The notes under the pieces: model-generated
Database searches by the model: none
What the model saw: only the letters and a program-made list of their open reading frames with translations
Told to the model about the DNA's origin: nothing
Program-made: the position numbers and the translations under genes
From: Inia geoffrensis
Taxonomy: Eukaryota > Chordata > Mammalia > Artiodactyla > Iniidae
Assembly: GCA_036417435.1 (NCBI GenBank)
Contig: CM070903.1
Coordinates: 83,259,501-83,323,500, forward strand
DNA length: 64,000 nucleotides
Direction of reading: 5' to 3'
Part shown: positions 22,971-35,726 of the stretch, one piece after another
Layout of the letters: each line of letters starts with the position of its first letter
How positions within the stretch are numbered: the stretch's first letter is position 1

Positions 22971-25639
22971 CCTCTCCAAATGCCAAAATAATGTCTTTTG
23001 TTATTAAACACACGGAAGAAATCTTTTAAAATTTAGGTATTCTTAAATAGAAAATACTGAACGTAAATTATTTAAGTTCAGTCAGGGTTATCATTTTGAA
23101 TATCCATGACCACAGAGGTGTTCTCATCTAATCAAAAGAGCTCCGGGTGCTACAATTTTAAAATTAGTTGGTTGGCTTTCTGACTTCCTTCTTGTCCATA
23201 CTTGTCAATGTGCCTGCCTCTAATAGGAGCACTTAGCCCACTCAGAATTTGTTGCTTCTAGTACACTGTGGAGTTAGATACCAGTTAGTTAAGCATGTTA
23301 GAACTGTGTCTAAATGTAAATAAACTGAGTAAGGACCTGAGAAAGGCATATAGATTTTGTGTCTTATAATTTGGCAGCTCAGGTAGTTTTATTTCCTGGT
23401 TATGAGTAACCTGAAGCTGATGGGTGAGTGACCGGCAGATAAGTTAGCTCTCAGTATTTAAATACAGGGATAACAGAATGTATACACATACTATAATAAA
23501 CCACTTTATTGCACTATAAATTTTTTTTCAGATTTAAAAGATACCTTAATAATAATCTGGTACAATCTCCCATACAATGAGAAATACCCTCTACAACATT
23601 CCCAATGCTCAAACTCTGCTTAAGTGACCCTAATGGCTTGGAGTTCACTGCCTCTTGACACAATCTGCTCCACTGTTGACTAGTTCTATCTATACCTTCT
23701 CTCATTTAGAACTAATTTTGGCCTCAAATACCAGAGAACAAGTATACTTCCTATGGAGTTTCTCCAACTCTTCCAAAGTCTTCTATTTTCTGAACAAAGT
23801 AGTCCCAGTGCCCTCAACCTAGAACATCACAGTTGTCCTTTTATATAATTACAAAATTGATTAAAAACAATTCTCTTGTTCTTTAAGGTTTCTCTAATAA
23901 TTAATATACAAAAACTGATTGTTTTGTAGGTAATGGGTCTAGTTAATCCATCTTGGTCATACACAATTGGAATGCTAAGAAAAGCTTAGGGACCTAGCTC
24001 AATTCTGACTGAACAGCAATAACCTTTTCAGTTCTTCCTTCTTTTCCCCCCACCCAAAACAATGCCACAAAACAGAATCTTAAAAAATACCCTTAACCAT
24101 ATCTTGCATGTTACTAGATTTTAACTTTCTCACTCTGTCTTTTGTCTACCTTTACATCACTTGGACCCTGTGAATGATCTTAAAAGTTCCAAAATTTTTC
24201 AAGCTGTTCTAACTATTATGAATTACCCCATAACAGGCCTAGCTCTGAGGCCTTAAACTTCTGATTTTTTTTCTCTTGCATTAGCTGGATATCTTCCTCT
24301 GCAGAATTTGTAGTTTTCACATAAAATGTATGTGAAAAAATATATATATGTATAAAAAATATGTGAAATAATATATATACACATTTTAATATATACTGTA
24401 TTATACATCTTTGTACATACACAAACACACAGGTATCTTCCCAATTCTATGTTCTCTACATATAACTTACATTCATCTATAAGTCACCTTTATCATATTC
24501 ATCTTGACTTAGGAAAACACAGGCTACCCTTGGATTCAATTCATTGCTATCCATTCTCTTAGCAAGGATAAGAAGTCCCACTCTAGGCATCCTACCCACT
24601 GGTTTCCCCCTGGTGGCCAGTAGTGATTAGTCCCACAGATCTCAAGAAGCAAAGCATCATTTAATAGAAATGATTATATGCAAAACAGCCTGCCAGAGTG
24701 TGGTATAAAACACCTGGCATACCATAACCTGTTCTATTCCATTAATCATGACTCAGCCCCTAGATTAGTGACCTTCATTTTGCTTTTAACAAGATACACA
24801 TCATGTATTTTATATGATAATAGTATCATATAGGTATGTATCTTACATAGCCTATTCTCAAGCAAGTTTCAAATAAAATCCCTCCACGAACAAAATGTAG
24901 ATTATTATATCTTTAAATTTCTTGTATAACTCATTTTACTGACCTACTACTGTTATTCCAAATTTCCCCCAATGAAAGTGTGGAGAGACAAAGACGGCTA
25001 GAGAAGTGAAAAGTCACCATAAATTTTTGCTGAGTTCCAAGGCAGATAATCAGCCAATTCAAAGTAATATTCTCAATATAGAATGAGGTTATCCAAATAT
25101 ATCTAAATGATCTTTTTGGCTTCCTGATTTCATAACAGAGAGAACAAACCGTTCTTTGAAATGTCTTAGGCCAGTTCCAGACATCAAGAACAAAGTGAAA
25201 TAATAACGATAAGTTGTGTTTAAAGAGTAGAATTACTGAAGAGTAATTCAAATCAAATAAAGTCCATCCCATTCGGTAATAAGGAGAGGCTCAGAAGAAC
25301 CATGCCAATGCAACACAAACATAGCTTGCAAACAAAGGTAACAACATCCATATCACCTGGGAAGGTCAGCCACACAGTATGAATTGTGTATGAGCACTGA
25401 ATTCGGCAACACTAAGCACCTAATTTATTCACAAATTCTTACTATGAATAATAATCTAATGTCAAGGTTAAAAACCTATTAAAATATCACCAAACCTTTC
25501 ATGCAGCTCTGAAATAAACTTAACTCACTTGTGCAACCCCACTCCCTCTGAACAGTGCAAATAATCATAAAGACAAAAATCATAAGGAATAATAGTGGGC
25601 TCCCATAATTAGCCTAAAGACTTGCTGTTTGTTTCTTAG
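22971..25639. other. Non-coding stretch with AT-rich patches
   Basis: Low-complexity TATATG/TATACA sequence at about 24335-24430. No exon, RNA gene or clear transposon was identified in the rest. Confidence 0.45.
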
Positions 25640-26130
25640 TATTATAAAAATAAAAACATGTCCATAGTAAAAAAAAATCAATCCATCTGAAGGAGAATAC
25701 AGAAAAAATATGAGTCTTCTTCCTACTCTAGACTTCTAGTTTCATTCCCTGGGGGTACCTATGTCAGTATTTCCTTATATAGATTTGAAGAAATTTTACA
25801 AGTATATACAGAAATATATGTTTTTAAAAACACAAATGAAAACATACTATACATACCATTTTGCATTGTTTTTCTCAGTTAACAATGTATCTTAGAGATT
25901 TTTCCATATCTCCACCTACAGATCTACTTCATTCTAACAGCTGCAAATACTACATTACATGAAGGCATTTATTTAACCAGATGTCTGTTGAGGGATGTTT
26001 AGGTTATTTCTAGTTGTTGTTTTTTTTTTTTTTAATTTCAAATAATATGGTGATGAATATCTTTAAATACAAATTTTTGTGTGCAAGTGCAAATATATCT
26101 GAAAGATGAATTCCTAGAAGCACAGTCTGT
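25640..26130 (-). mobile_element. Old LINE fragment (L1M/HAL1-like), minus strand
   Basis: The passage from TTTATTTAACCAGATGTCTG to TTTAGGTTATTTC and GATGAATTCCTAGAAG follows the antisense end of an old L1-related element. Family assignment is loose. Confidence 0.5.
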
Positions 26131-28399
26131 TTTTAGAAGTGAACAAATTCTAAACAAGAAGCCAGTTTATCTACAGAGGAGACCAGGAAAAACTATAAGT
26201 TTAATAATTAGTGATTAAAAGGTGCCTAATATTATTGCAAAGTTAGAAGTTAAAAGTTTTGAAAATTAAAAACTCCTCAACTAGGAAAGATAAAATAGAA
26301 GAAAGAGAATATTTACCCCTGGGACAGAAAGATAAAAGGCCTAGAGAATGAATCTTCTAAGATACTTTTTAAAAGAACAAAGAAGAAAAAAAGAAAATAG
26401 CATAAATAAGGTAGGATTAAAAAAAAAAAGACATTTAGGGGCCTCTTTTCTTGCTTTAACCTAAGGCATAAAATGAAATTGGCTAGATTTGGCTATTACA
26501 GAGCCAAACCTGGATGTGAGATGACCTAACGACTGCTTGAGGTCCCATACCTACAGGGTTGATATACTCCACCAGGCTCTAAAATGTTGAAAGGAGATCT
26601 CCCCCCCACCACCCCCCAAAGAAAACAGAGCAATAATCTTCCAGGAATAACATATCTCATCAATCTCTTTAATTTCTGATCAATTTTACAGAGAAAGAGT
26701 AATAATCACCTCATATACACTGAACAAAGCTCAAACCTCTTTGGAAGGTCCAGATTAAAACATAATTTAAAGAGATTCAGCCTATATTTTCAATCACAAT
26801 CCCACAATTTTCTAGACCAATCCAGGGCTATTTCTCCCTAACATAAAACAGTTAAAAACTTACCTTTCCCAAAGTGCTAGGATTTGAATGCCAAAATACA
26901 ATCTGATTCATGTTTTTGTCCATTAATGGTCCGTGGGTTTCTTTAAATGAAGTCCATGTTAGCGTCCACAGATATCAGAGTTCTGCAAAACTGAAAACCT
27001 CAAGAATGTCAATGCACATACCCAAGTTACCACTTGGATACCAATTTATGATGAATATCAGTTATAATAATTATTATGAATATGGGCATTTGGATGTGCA
27101 AAATCAGTGGACATCGAACAGCACACTGAGGTAGCAAAATTAGACTTTATGACATTAATATTAATACAAATCTAGAGGTACCAAATTTTTATGTATCCTA
27201 AAAGTGGCACCATAGTAAGAGCACACAAAGGTGGGGATGATTTGGATACTAACAGTTTCCAGAAATTGGGAAACAAGGTTTAAAGGCAGGCAAACTTTAA
27301 AAAATTAGATGTCTTCAATAAGGTATTCACATGCCTACTTTTAGTTTTTTCCAACCTATTTTTAAGAACAGCTTAGATTGTTAAATCTAAAAATGCTTAC
27401 TAGTTTCTTCTTTGTAAAGCAAACAAACAAAAAGCCTTAAATTCAGGTTTTCCTACTCCGTTATATCCAATCTAATAATAACATTCTAGAACCACTTAGG
27501 AGCTACTACCTCATTTGATAGCATGAAACCCATACACATAATCACCTCCCTAGATCTAGATCAATCACTGCATCTAGATAGTGATTCATGCCCAGATCTT
27601 ACTTACAAGCCTGATGTGTCACATGCACTTTTTTCCCATTTGACAACCAAAGAGAATCTGGTTACACTACTTGTTCTTTAGGTCTATGCCTACTCTTTAT
27701 TCCATTCAAGACACCTAAACAAATACTTTACAAAGGAAACAGTTTAACCTTCAGGGATTCATTCTTTTGGAAGCCTCCTACAACTGTTTGGAAGGAGTTA
27801 ATCTTTTGTGTACCCACCAGGTGAAACCTCTGGCTGGATTTTTATAGATTACTATTTTCATCTTTGTTATGAAATACTTCTCATTTATATCTCAAATGTA
27901 AAAATACCTCAATTTAAGGAAGAAAATATTACGAAAAACAAAGCAAGTTCATATTACTGAAAAGAAAGCACTTAGAACACTAATTAGAAGCTCAGTGCTA
28001 CAACTGCAGCTTATCATTTGATGGCCAACTCCTGTCTGGTATCATTCACCTGGAAGTTATTCCCAGAAAAGTAAGGGAACCTGAAAAAAGCCAAATTGAT
28101 CGCCTTTCCTCTCTACCCACCCCAGAGAAAAATATTAAGACACATTTCTAAATTTCAATAACTACAAAACAATAACAACAATATCCCGAATCTCTACTGC
28201 ACTGACATCCTCAAAACCACTGATTAGCAAACTAAGCTGGCATCACTTCTACATTCACAAGTAGGAGCAATGAAGTTCAGAAGTTCCCCCAGCTGATCCA
28301 GAATTGGGTTCGTGCGTTCATTAATTCATTCATTTGATAGCATCTAAAGATGCCTAATAGTGGCAAAGCACTGCCGTGGATTAACAGATGAAAAGACGA
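26131..28399. other. Repeat-poor stretch next to the CpG island
   Basis: More than 2 kb upstream-facing sequence with no confident transposon and no exon recognised. If the island is a minus-strand promoter, this is its proximal first intron. Confidence 0.45.
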
Positions 28400-29170
28400 T
28401 GTCGCTGTCCCCTACTAGCAGAACAGGACGGGGGACGGAGTAGGAGGGAAATGAACTCTAGGTCAGCTCATCTCAGTGCCCAGGTTCCATCTCTTCACCC
28501 CCGAGCGCCAACACTCATGAGCCTGTGACCCCCAGCCATGACCGATTCCTAGAAGACTCAGCCTGTATTTCCTCAACGACCTCGGCCCTCACGACCCCGT
28601 TCCCAAAGTTCCTCGTATCCCTGTCTCTCCAGGGAGTCCCACGCCAAGAAGCCTTTCCTCCAGACCCCACCTCATGCGAGATCCACGTTTCCCCGCCCGA
28701 GCTTGGAGCTTCTAACAATCTGAGTCCCTAACCCCAACTTTCACCCTTGCCCCGGTCCAGGTCCGGCCCGCAGGTTACCTGCCTGAGATCCGTGGTTCCA
28801 GGATGACCACGGACGCCCCGCCCCGCCCATCGCGACGCCCTCCACAACCAGGTACCGCCTCCAGGGCGTAACTTCCGGGTGTCGCGTCCGGCCCGAACTC
28901 CTCCCGGCCCCGCAGTCCTGCTAAGCACCTGACGCCGCTAGTTGACGCCATTTCCGGCCTGTTTCTCGGTTCCCCTGGGTTCCAGGCGCTCTCCCGGCCT
29001 CGTTTACGCGGTTTTTTCTGCCTGCTTTCCTAAACTCCGGCTATGTAGCCCAGCGTGGAGAAGAGCACTTTTTTTTGTTTGTTTTTCAAACTTCTTTGCC
29101 AACTTCTGCAGGCTTCCCTTAGACGATCACTTCCTTCTGCTCCTTCTGTACTTTGCACTCATCGCTGTTC
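28400..29170. promoter_or_regulatory. CpG-rich island, probable promoter upstream of EHHADH
   Basis: In an otherwise AT-rich region this stretch is rich in G+C and unmethylated-looking CpG. It holds an ETS site (ACTTCCGG, 28871-28878), a combined YY1/ETS-like site (GCCATTTCCGG, 28947-28957) and a double Sp1-type box at 28816-28828. No TATA box is visible. It lies about 10 kb upstream of the EHHADH promoter. In human, MAP3K13 starts divergently upstream of EHHADH, so this may be the MAP3K13 promoter, perhaps also serving an alternative EHHADH or antisense transcript. That assignment is inference from synteny; the island itself is seen directly. Confidence 0.65.
28779..28935 (-). other. Candidate minus-strand non-coding first exon (possibly MAP3K13)
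   Basis: Read on the minus strand, the island contains a consensus splice donor, GCAG|GTAACC, whose intron would begin at 28778. A transcript starting near the ETS/YY1 cluster at about 28930-28950 would give an untranslated first exon of roughly 150 bases spliced toward lower coordinates. MAP3K13 is known to begin with 5'UTR exons and to lie divergent to EHHADH, which fits the direction. I do not remember the exon sequence well enough to confirm identity, and the Sp1 boxes fall inside the proposed exon, so the start could be further downstream. Its position could shift. Confidence 0.35.
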
Positions 29171-29249
29171 TCTGGACTCGTCAGGCCGCTCGGAGAATCA
29201 CAAGGTTTTCTCAATGTTGCTCAAGTGATGCTGTCTCTCACTTGTAACG

Positions 29250-29415
29250 GTATTACCTAGGCAAGTTATTTAACCTCTCTGTGTCCGTTTCCTCAAGCGT
29301 GAAACAGACAATATTAGTACCTAGAATATAAGGTTGGTGTGTGTATTACTTGAGATAATACATGGAAAGCGCTGGCATAGTGAAAGCATTCAATGAGTGT
29401 TTATTACAAACGCTC
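29250..29415 (+). mobile_element. MIR SINE, plus strand
   Basis: CAAGTTATTTAACCTCTCTG, then GTTTCCTCAAGCGTGAAAC, AATATTAGTACCTAG and a GGAAAGCGCTGG-like end follow the sense MIR. Confidence 0.8.
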
Positions 29416-29589
29416 TCTGGTTTCCTGTTGGAACATGCAGATGGTAAAGGAGCTTGGAACCGATTTTCCTGTTATCCTCAGCTTTTAATTAAGTGATTAA
29501 TTAATGATGCTTGGTACTTCTGAACTGTGAGCTCCTCCAGACAAAGATGGAATTTTGTATAAGAATCAGTTTTGACGCTCCTTGAAATC

Positions 29590-29700
29590 ACCTGCTTAGT
29601 TATTGTGCTAGGCACTGAGGGAAAGATGAGTAAAACCCAAGCCCTGCCCTCAAAAATGTGGAGATGCATAATAAGTTATTATGGGAGGAAGAGAGTCAAC
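29590..29700 (-). mobile_element. L2 3'-end fragment, minus strand
   Basis: GTGCTAGGCACTGAGGGAAA and CCCAAGCCCTGCCCTCAAA mark a short L2 end. Confidence 0.55.
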
Positions 29701-29764
29701 CCAGGAAAAAACAGATGGGACCAGCTGAGCCGAGGATTATCTTTAGAACAACAACAAAAAAATT

Positions 29765-29925
29765 CACAGAATGTTAGAACTGAAAGGAACTTTAGAGATA
29801 ATTATTTAGTCAACCTCTTGATGTTACAGGTAAGGAAAATTGGATCCAGAGAAGCAACTGACCAAAAGTCACAATTAATGGCAGGGCTAGGACCAGAAGT
29901 AGAGTCTAAAAATACTCACTACCTT
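29765..29925. mobile_element. Ancient LINE/SINE remnant (L3 or MIR3-like)
   Basis: The pattern AGAATGTTAGAACTGAAAGG followed by TTTAGAGATAATTATTTAGT and a gapped 'gaaactgaggc'-type segment is that of a very old mammal-wide repeat. The 128-residue frame over 29572-29958 is composed of this and the L2 piece and is not a gene. Confidence 0.45.
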
Positions 29926-30512
29926 CCTCCATTTCCAAAATATGCCTCAAGGTGTTAATAAGGTAAAAGCAGATTCACTTGCAAGACCTTCACTCTCAAG
30001 TGAAAAGGACTAGGAAAATCCCAGTCCAAGAGAGACAAGAGCAGTGGAACCCAGCAGTTGCCACAGGATTCTGATGATCGTGTGAATGTACCCGTCTTGC
30101 CACTGCTGGGTTCATTTCAAACACCGTAGCCCCTTCTCCCCTGGCAAACTTCTTATATTTACCCAGAAATGAGGGGTTAAGTATCAATTCCTGTGAGCTC
30201 TACCTTCAGTTTTAACTGGCTGGACAGGCGTAAGTAACGGATTCAAGCAGTTCCTGAGGGTAAGCATAAATACTGTGAATACACTGCCAATAACATGGCA
30301 CAACTTTATTTAGACTTCTCTTTTGGACACGATTTCTCTTAAATATTCAAACTCTGTTATAGGACTATGACAAAGCTAACATAGGTATTATTATTGAAAT
30401 GTTGGTTATGAGTCTGTGTTCCAAATGACCAGGTAATCCCATAGACCCATAGAATAATATAGTTGTAACAGATGAAATTTAAGGTTTCTTCCAACTCTAT
30501 CATTAAAAAAGG
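29926..30512. other. Intergenic stretch, nothing recognised
   Basis: A trace of another ancient remnant may lie at 30440-30510 and 30745-30830; otherwise nothing is recognised. Confidence 0.35.
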
Positions 30513-30526
30513 TCAATGATACTTTT

Positions 30527-30725
30527 TTTTTTTGCGGTACACGGGCCCCTCACTGCTGTGGCCTCTCCCGTTGCGGAGCACAGGCTCCGGGTGCACAGGC
30601 CCAGCGGCCATGGCTCACGGGCCTAGCCGCTCCGCGGCATGTGGGATCTTCCCAGACTGGGGCATGAACCTGTGTCCCCTGCGTCGGCAGGCGGACTCTC
30701 AACCACTGCGGCACCAGGGAAGCCC
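30527..30725 (-). mobile_element. CHR-2-type SINE, minus strand
   Basis: Complete reversed copy with a perfect 14-base TSD, TCAATGATACTTTT, at 30513-30526 and 30726-30739. Confidence 0.95.
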
Positions 30726-30834
30726 TCAATGATACTTTTAATGAATCTATGGTCCATTGGAATTAAATAATTTACTGAAAGTCACAAAATTAGACAATGG
30801 CAGTCAGTTCTAAAGTCTAAGCCTCCTAATTTTA

Positions 30835-30960
30835 TTCATTTATTCATTGGTTCAGGAGACACCAGGCCAGGCATTAGGGATACAAAGATGAATAAAATAA
30901 CCACCTGCCTTTGAGGAGCTTTCTATATGGTGAGGGAGACAGACCTTTTAATGAAAAAAT
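30835..30960 (-). mobile_element. L2 3' end, minus strand
   Basis: TTATTCATTTATTCATTGGT, GGCATTAGGGATACAAAGAT and TTGAGGAGCTTTCTATATGG are the L2 terminal pattern. Confidence 0.7.
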
Positions 30961-31107
30961 AATTCCATGTTAATGTTATCATAGGTCCATCTAGTGCCTT
31001 CATTCAACCAATGTACTTTTTCCCCTTTGCTACCAACATACCATAACTTGATAAAAATCAGTATAAAATGTTTTAATCAAATTTTACATCATTTGAACCA
31101 TATTTTT

Positions 31108-31225
31108 TTTTCTTTTTTTTTGGCCACGGCACGCGGCTTGTGTGATCTCAGTTCCCCAAGATTGAACCCAGGCCACAGCAGTGTAAGTGCCGAATCTTAA
31201 CCGCTAGACTGCCAGGGAACTCCCA
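31108..31225 (-). mobile_element. Short tRNA-derived SINE, minus strand
   Basis: Reversed copy from a T tract and GGCCACGGCACGCGGC to GCCAGGGAACTCCC, flanked by an imperfect TSD (AACCATATTTTT / AACCACATTTTT at 31096-31107 and 31226-31237). Confidence 0.85.
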
Positions 31226-31261
31226 AACCACATTTTTAAGAGTCAGACAATCACAGTTTAC

Positions 31262-31370
31262 ACAGGTCTTAGAGTCAGTTTGTTTGGGTTCTACGCCTAG
31301 CTCTGCTATTAACTAGTCATGTGACCTTAAACAAATCACTTCCCCTCTTAACCTCAATTTCCTCTTCAAG
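31262..31370 (+). mobile_element. MIR SINE, plus strand
   Basis: GTTTGGGTTCTACGCCTAGC, AACTAGTCATGTGACCTTAA and CTTAACCTCAATTTCCTC follow the sense MIR. Confidence 0.75.
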
Positions 31371-31671
31371 GTCCTACCTCCAGTAAACCTTGTGTTAGTC
31401 AGTCTAGTAGAAAAAAAGACACATGCTCTCTCCCATTGTGACCACTAGATGGCTTATTTGCTTTGCTTTGCTTTCTGCCTCTCCCCTCCTCTCTTCTCTC
31501 ACTCTTCCTTACTTTCCCCCTTTCTTTCTTTCTTGTTAGTTTCTCTAACCAAAGACATTATTATACCACCTATCTGAATAACCATCTATACTGGTAAAGA
31601 TGGAGTATCCCAAGACTCTGGGAGAGGACAGTTCTAAAATGTTTGTTGAATGAATGAAAGAAAGAGTGGAG

Positions 31672-32031
31672 GGGACTTCTCGGGTGGTGCAGTGGTTAAG
31701 AATCTGCCTGCCAATGCAGGGGACATGGGTTCGATCCTTCGTCCAGGAAGATCCCACTTGCCACAGAGCAACTAAGCCTGTGTGCCACAGCTACTGAGCC
31801 TGCACTTTAGAGCCCGCAAGCCACAACTACTGAGCCTACATGCCACAACTACTGAAGCCCACGTGCCTAGAACCCATGCTCCACGACAAGAGAAGCCACA
31901 ATAATGAGAAGCCCGTGCACCACATCAAAGAGTAGACCCCGCTCACTACAGCTAGAGAAAACCAGCGCACAGCAATGAAGTCCCAATACAGCCAAAAATA
32001 AATAATAAAAAAATAAAAATTGAAAAAAAAA
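31672..32031 (+). mobile_element. CHR-1-type SINE, long form
   Basis: Sense copy with box A-like TGGTGCAGTGGTTAAG, box B GGTTCGATCC and the repeated 'CACAACTACTGAGCC' body, ending in AAAATAAATAATAAA. Diverged from its siblings. Confidence 0.9.
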
Positions 32032-32044
32032 CCCAACTAGCCTA

Positions 32045-32745
32045 ATAATTTTTAAAATGGACAAGTATTGCTAAGGATTTGGAGAAATTGGAAACCTCAG
32101 ACATTGCTGTATGCTAAATGGTGCCAAACAGTTTGGCAGTTTCTCAAAAAGTTAAACATAGAATTACCATACGACCAAACAATTCTACTTCTAGGTATAT
32201 ACCCCAGAGAATTAAACACACAGTTTACATAAAAACATGTACACGAAATGTTCATAGCAGCATTATTCATAGTAGGCAAAACAGTAGAAATAACCCAAAT
32301 ATCTACCAGCTGATGAATGGATAAACAAAATGTGGATATTCAGCCATAAAAAGGAACGAAGTATTGATATATGCCACAACATGGATGAATCTTAAAAACA
32401 AAACATTATGCTAACTGAAGGAAACCAGACACAAAAGGCCACATATTGTGTGGGTCCATTTATATGAAATGTCCAGACTATGTAAACCCATAGAGACAGA
32501 TTAGTGTCTCTATTAGAGTAGATCTGTGTTTGCTGGGGATAAGGAGAAAGGGGAATGGTAAGTGGCTACTTAATGGATACAGGGTTTCTTTTTGTGGTCT
32601 TAAAATGTTCTGGAATTTGAGAGTGATGATGTACAATTTTGTGAATATACTAAAAATCATTGTATCGTACACTTTCAAAGGGTGAGTTGTATAGTATGTG
32701 AGTTCTATCTCAATAAAAAGTTAATTATCCTTTAAAGAAAAGAGC
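32045..32745 (+). mobile_element. L1M 3' end, plus strand
   Basis: TTCTACTTCTAGGTATATAC, AGCAGCATTATTCATAGTAG and ATGCCACAACATGGATGAAT are the sense ORF2-end/3'UTR pattern; it ends near TCTCAATAAAAAGTTAA. Confidence 0.85.
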
Positions 32746-34544
32746 ACATCACTTGAAATTTAAAAGGAAAAAGAGTTTTTATGGATCAGAAAAAAGAACA
32801 AACATGAGTTAAGGGAACATGAATATCACCTGATTGATGACAGGTGCAGAATACAGAGAATCATTGCCATTGACAAACATGAAGAGTGTCCAGAACAACC
32901 CATGTAGTGAGAAACTAGAGATTGCTTCTCTTATGAGAAATGGTGGTACCTGAGGAAGATCCTAAGAAGAGCAGGCTGGGACAGACTTGTTAGCATATTT
33001 AAATATTTGATGAAAGACTGTTCTAATTAAAGGAAGACAGTGTATAGCAAAAGTAGAATCATGGAGTAATTACTTTTGAGAACAAAAGTAGAATCAGGGA
33101 GTGGAAAGTCCTAAGGAATAGTGCAAATTTTTAGCAAGCAAAAATGTCTACCATGTAGAGTACTGAGCTCCCCATCATTGAGAGCATTCAAGAGAAGTGG
33201 GTAATCTTGTGCTAGGAATGTTGTTGAGGCATTCCTATATTTGAGAGAATATTAGACTAAATAAGCTAGAGCATCTCTCAAATTTATATATATGTAGCCT
33301 TTTTCTAAATGGTGCCAGTTTGTCAGAAAAATCTGAAAAGGATTCTTATTAGCAGATGAAATGGTCTCTTCGGTAAAATGATATGGTGGGAAATCCGGAG
33401 AAAGATCTGAGAAAACATAAAGGTGAACTACAGCCTAATTGCACTTTCAACATGAAATGAAATTGGATGCCAGAGAATGCCAGGAGCGTCATAAAAAGTG
33501 CTATCCTGTTGAGAAGGGACATTTTTCGTACATGATTTTCAGTTCAGAAGTTGACAGATGGCATTTAATGAAAAACTGTTTGCAAACCTAAAGTGATAAG
33601 CAGAGCCCACTGGAAAGCTGAGAGGCTGAAACATGGGGAGATAGCAGTGAATGAATTCTCAGTTCGATTTTTGGCTGCATTCAACTCAAATATTGTTGCA
33701 GCACATGGGCGTGATCTTTAAATATGCTCAGTAGTACATCGTTGATCTCTGACATTTCAGCTGGTGAAAATGATTAACATGTGATGGAGTCATTTTTGCC
33801 CTAGCTGGGTCTCCTTTAGAAATCCTGATGGCTTATCTTATTAAGATACTGAATATGTGTGTGTGTGTGTGGGGGGGTGTATCTCCAAGGCTCAGAACTT
33901 GAGCAAGCCACTTCAATTTATAAAAATTATCATTACTGATGGTATTGTATAGTGAAGAAATTATTTTTATCCCATCTCTCATTTCAGACACTAATATGAG
34001 CAGCTTTTGTCCTCAAGTGTCAGCCAACTTCACTGTGAAAGTATGTACTCACTGCCCCTTTCTTCACTATATTAGTTACAATAGGTTAAAAGTCTTTAAC
34101 AAACAGACCCAAATTTCTTTCTTTAGCCAATAACAGTCCATGTTGGTTCCAGTCAGTGGGCCAGCTCTCCTTTACAGAATCATTTGAGAAGTCCGGCTTC
34201 TGCGGCTTTATCCTCCCTGGGAGGCTTGTGTCCATTTGTATCCCACAGTGAGCATGGTAAAGAGAACATGTGAGAGATTTTATCACTCCAGCTGGAAAGC
34301 AATATTTTGCATTCGTTCCAGAAAAACCTGATTGGTTTACCAAAGCAGTCTGCTCTGATGGCTTCATGTCACTATCAAATGAAGTGTTGCAACACCACAC
34401 CTTGATTCCAGAGCTAAAAGATCACCAATGCAGGGAAAGCCAAGTTTAGATAACTAGCTCTGTTTTACCATGAATATATATTTACACGTTCTAGTACATA
34501 AAAGTTCTATATTTACATTCTTATATTTTTCTTTTAAGCTGTAA
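32746..34544. other. Intergenic stretch, mostly unrecognised
   Basis: A GT run with seven G (33855-33877) is the only clear repeat. A 104-codon minus-strand frame at 34086-34400 has no family resemblance that I can see and no supporting splice context. Confidence 0.4.
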
Positions 34545-35399
34545 TGAACTACTATTTTAATTGAAGTATAGTTGATTTACAATATTGTGTTAGTTTCAGG
34601 TGTACAGCAAAGTAATTCATTATATTATATATATATATACATTTTTTTCTTCAGATTCTTTTCCATTATAGGTTATTAAAAGATATTGAATATACTTCTT
34701 TGTAAAAATTATTTCTATTATGGTTTATTACCAGATATTGAATATAGTTCCCTGTGCTATACAATAGGACCTTGTTGTTTACCCATTTTTTTATATAACA
34801 GTTTGCATCTGCTAGTCCCAAACTCCCAATGCACCCCTCCCCTGCCCCCCTTGGCAACCACAAGTCTGTTCTCTGTCTGTGAGTTCTGTTTCTGTTTCAT
34901 AGATAAGTTCATTTGTGGCATATTTTAGATTCCATACGTAAGTGATATCATAAGGTATTTGTCTTTATCTTTGTGACTTACTTCATTTAGTATAATAATC
35001 TCTAGGTCCATGCATGTAGCCACAAATGGCATTATTTCATTCTTTTTTATGGCTGAGTAATATTCCACTATATATGTGTACCACATCTTCTTTGTCCATT
35101 TATCTGTCAGTAGACATTTAGGTTGTTTCCATGTCTTGGCTATTGTAAATAGTGCTGCTATGAACATAGGGGTATATCTATATTTTCAGATTATAGTTTT
35201 GTCTGGATATATGCCCAGGACTGGGATTGTTGGATCATATGGCAACTCTATTTTTAGTTTTTGTTAGGAACCTCCATACTGTTCTCCATAGTGGCTGCAC
35301 CAACTTGCATTCCCACCAACAGTGTAGGAGCGTTCCCTTTTCTCCACACCCTCTCCAGTATTTGTTATTTGTAGACTTTTTAATGATGGCCATTGAATA
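34545..35399 (-). mobile_element. Cetartiodactyl-type L1 3' end, minus strand
   Basis: Reversed 3'UTR (TATAGTTGATTTACAATATT, CCCTGTGCTATACAATAGGA) followed by the reversed ORF2 end; minus-strand frames show typical L1 ORF2 residues (MFIAALFTIAKTWKQPKCLL). Truncated where a SINE abuts it. Confidence 0.9.
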
Positions 35400-35726
35400 T
35401 ATTTCTTTTTCTTTTTTTCTTGTTTTTGGCTGCATTGGGTCTTCATTGCTGCACGTGGGCTTTCTCTAGTTGCGTCGAGCGGGGACTACTCTTTGTTGTG
35501 GTGCACGGGCTTCTCACTGCAGTGGCTTCTCTTGTTGCGGAGCATGGGCTCTAGGCACTTGGGCTTCAGTAGTTGTGGCTCGCAGGCTGTAGAGCACAGG
35601 CTCAGTAGTTGTGGCACACAGGCTTAATTGCTCCGTAGCATGTGGGATCTTCCCAGACCAGGGATCAAACCCGTGTCCCCTGCACTGGCAGGCGGATTCT
35701 TAACCACTGTGTCACCAGGGAAGTCC
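35400..35726 (-). mobile_element. CHR-1-type SINE, minus strand
   Basis: Reversed long form, from a T-rich tract and GGCTGCATTGGGTCTTC to CACCAGGGAAGTCC. Confidence 0.9.

Noticed and set aside
34086..34400. 104-codon minus-strand frame in the intergenic region
   Set aside because: No recognised domain, no splice or promoter support, length within chance expectation.
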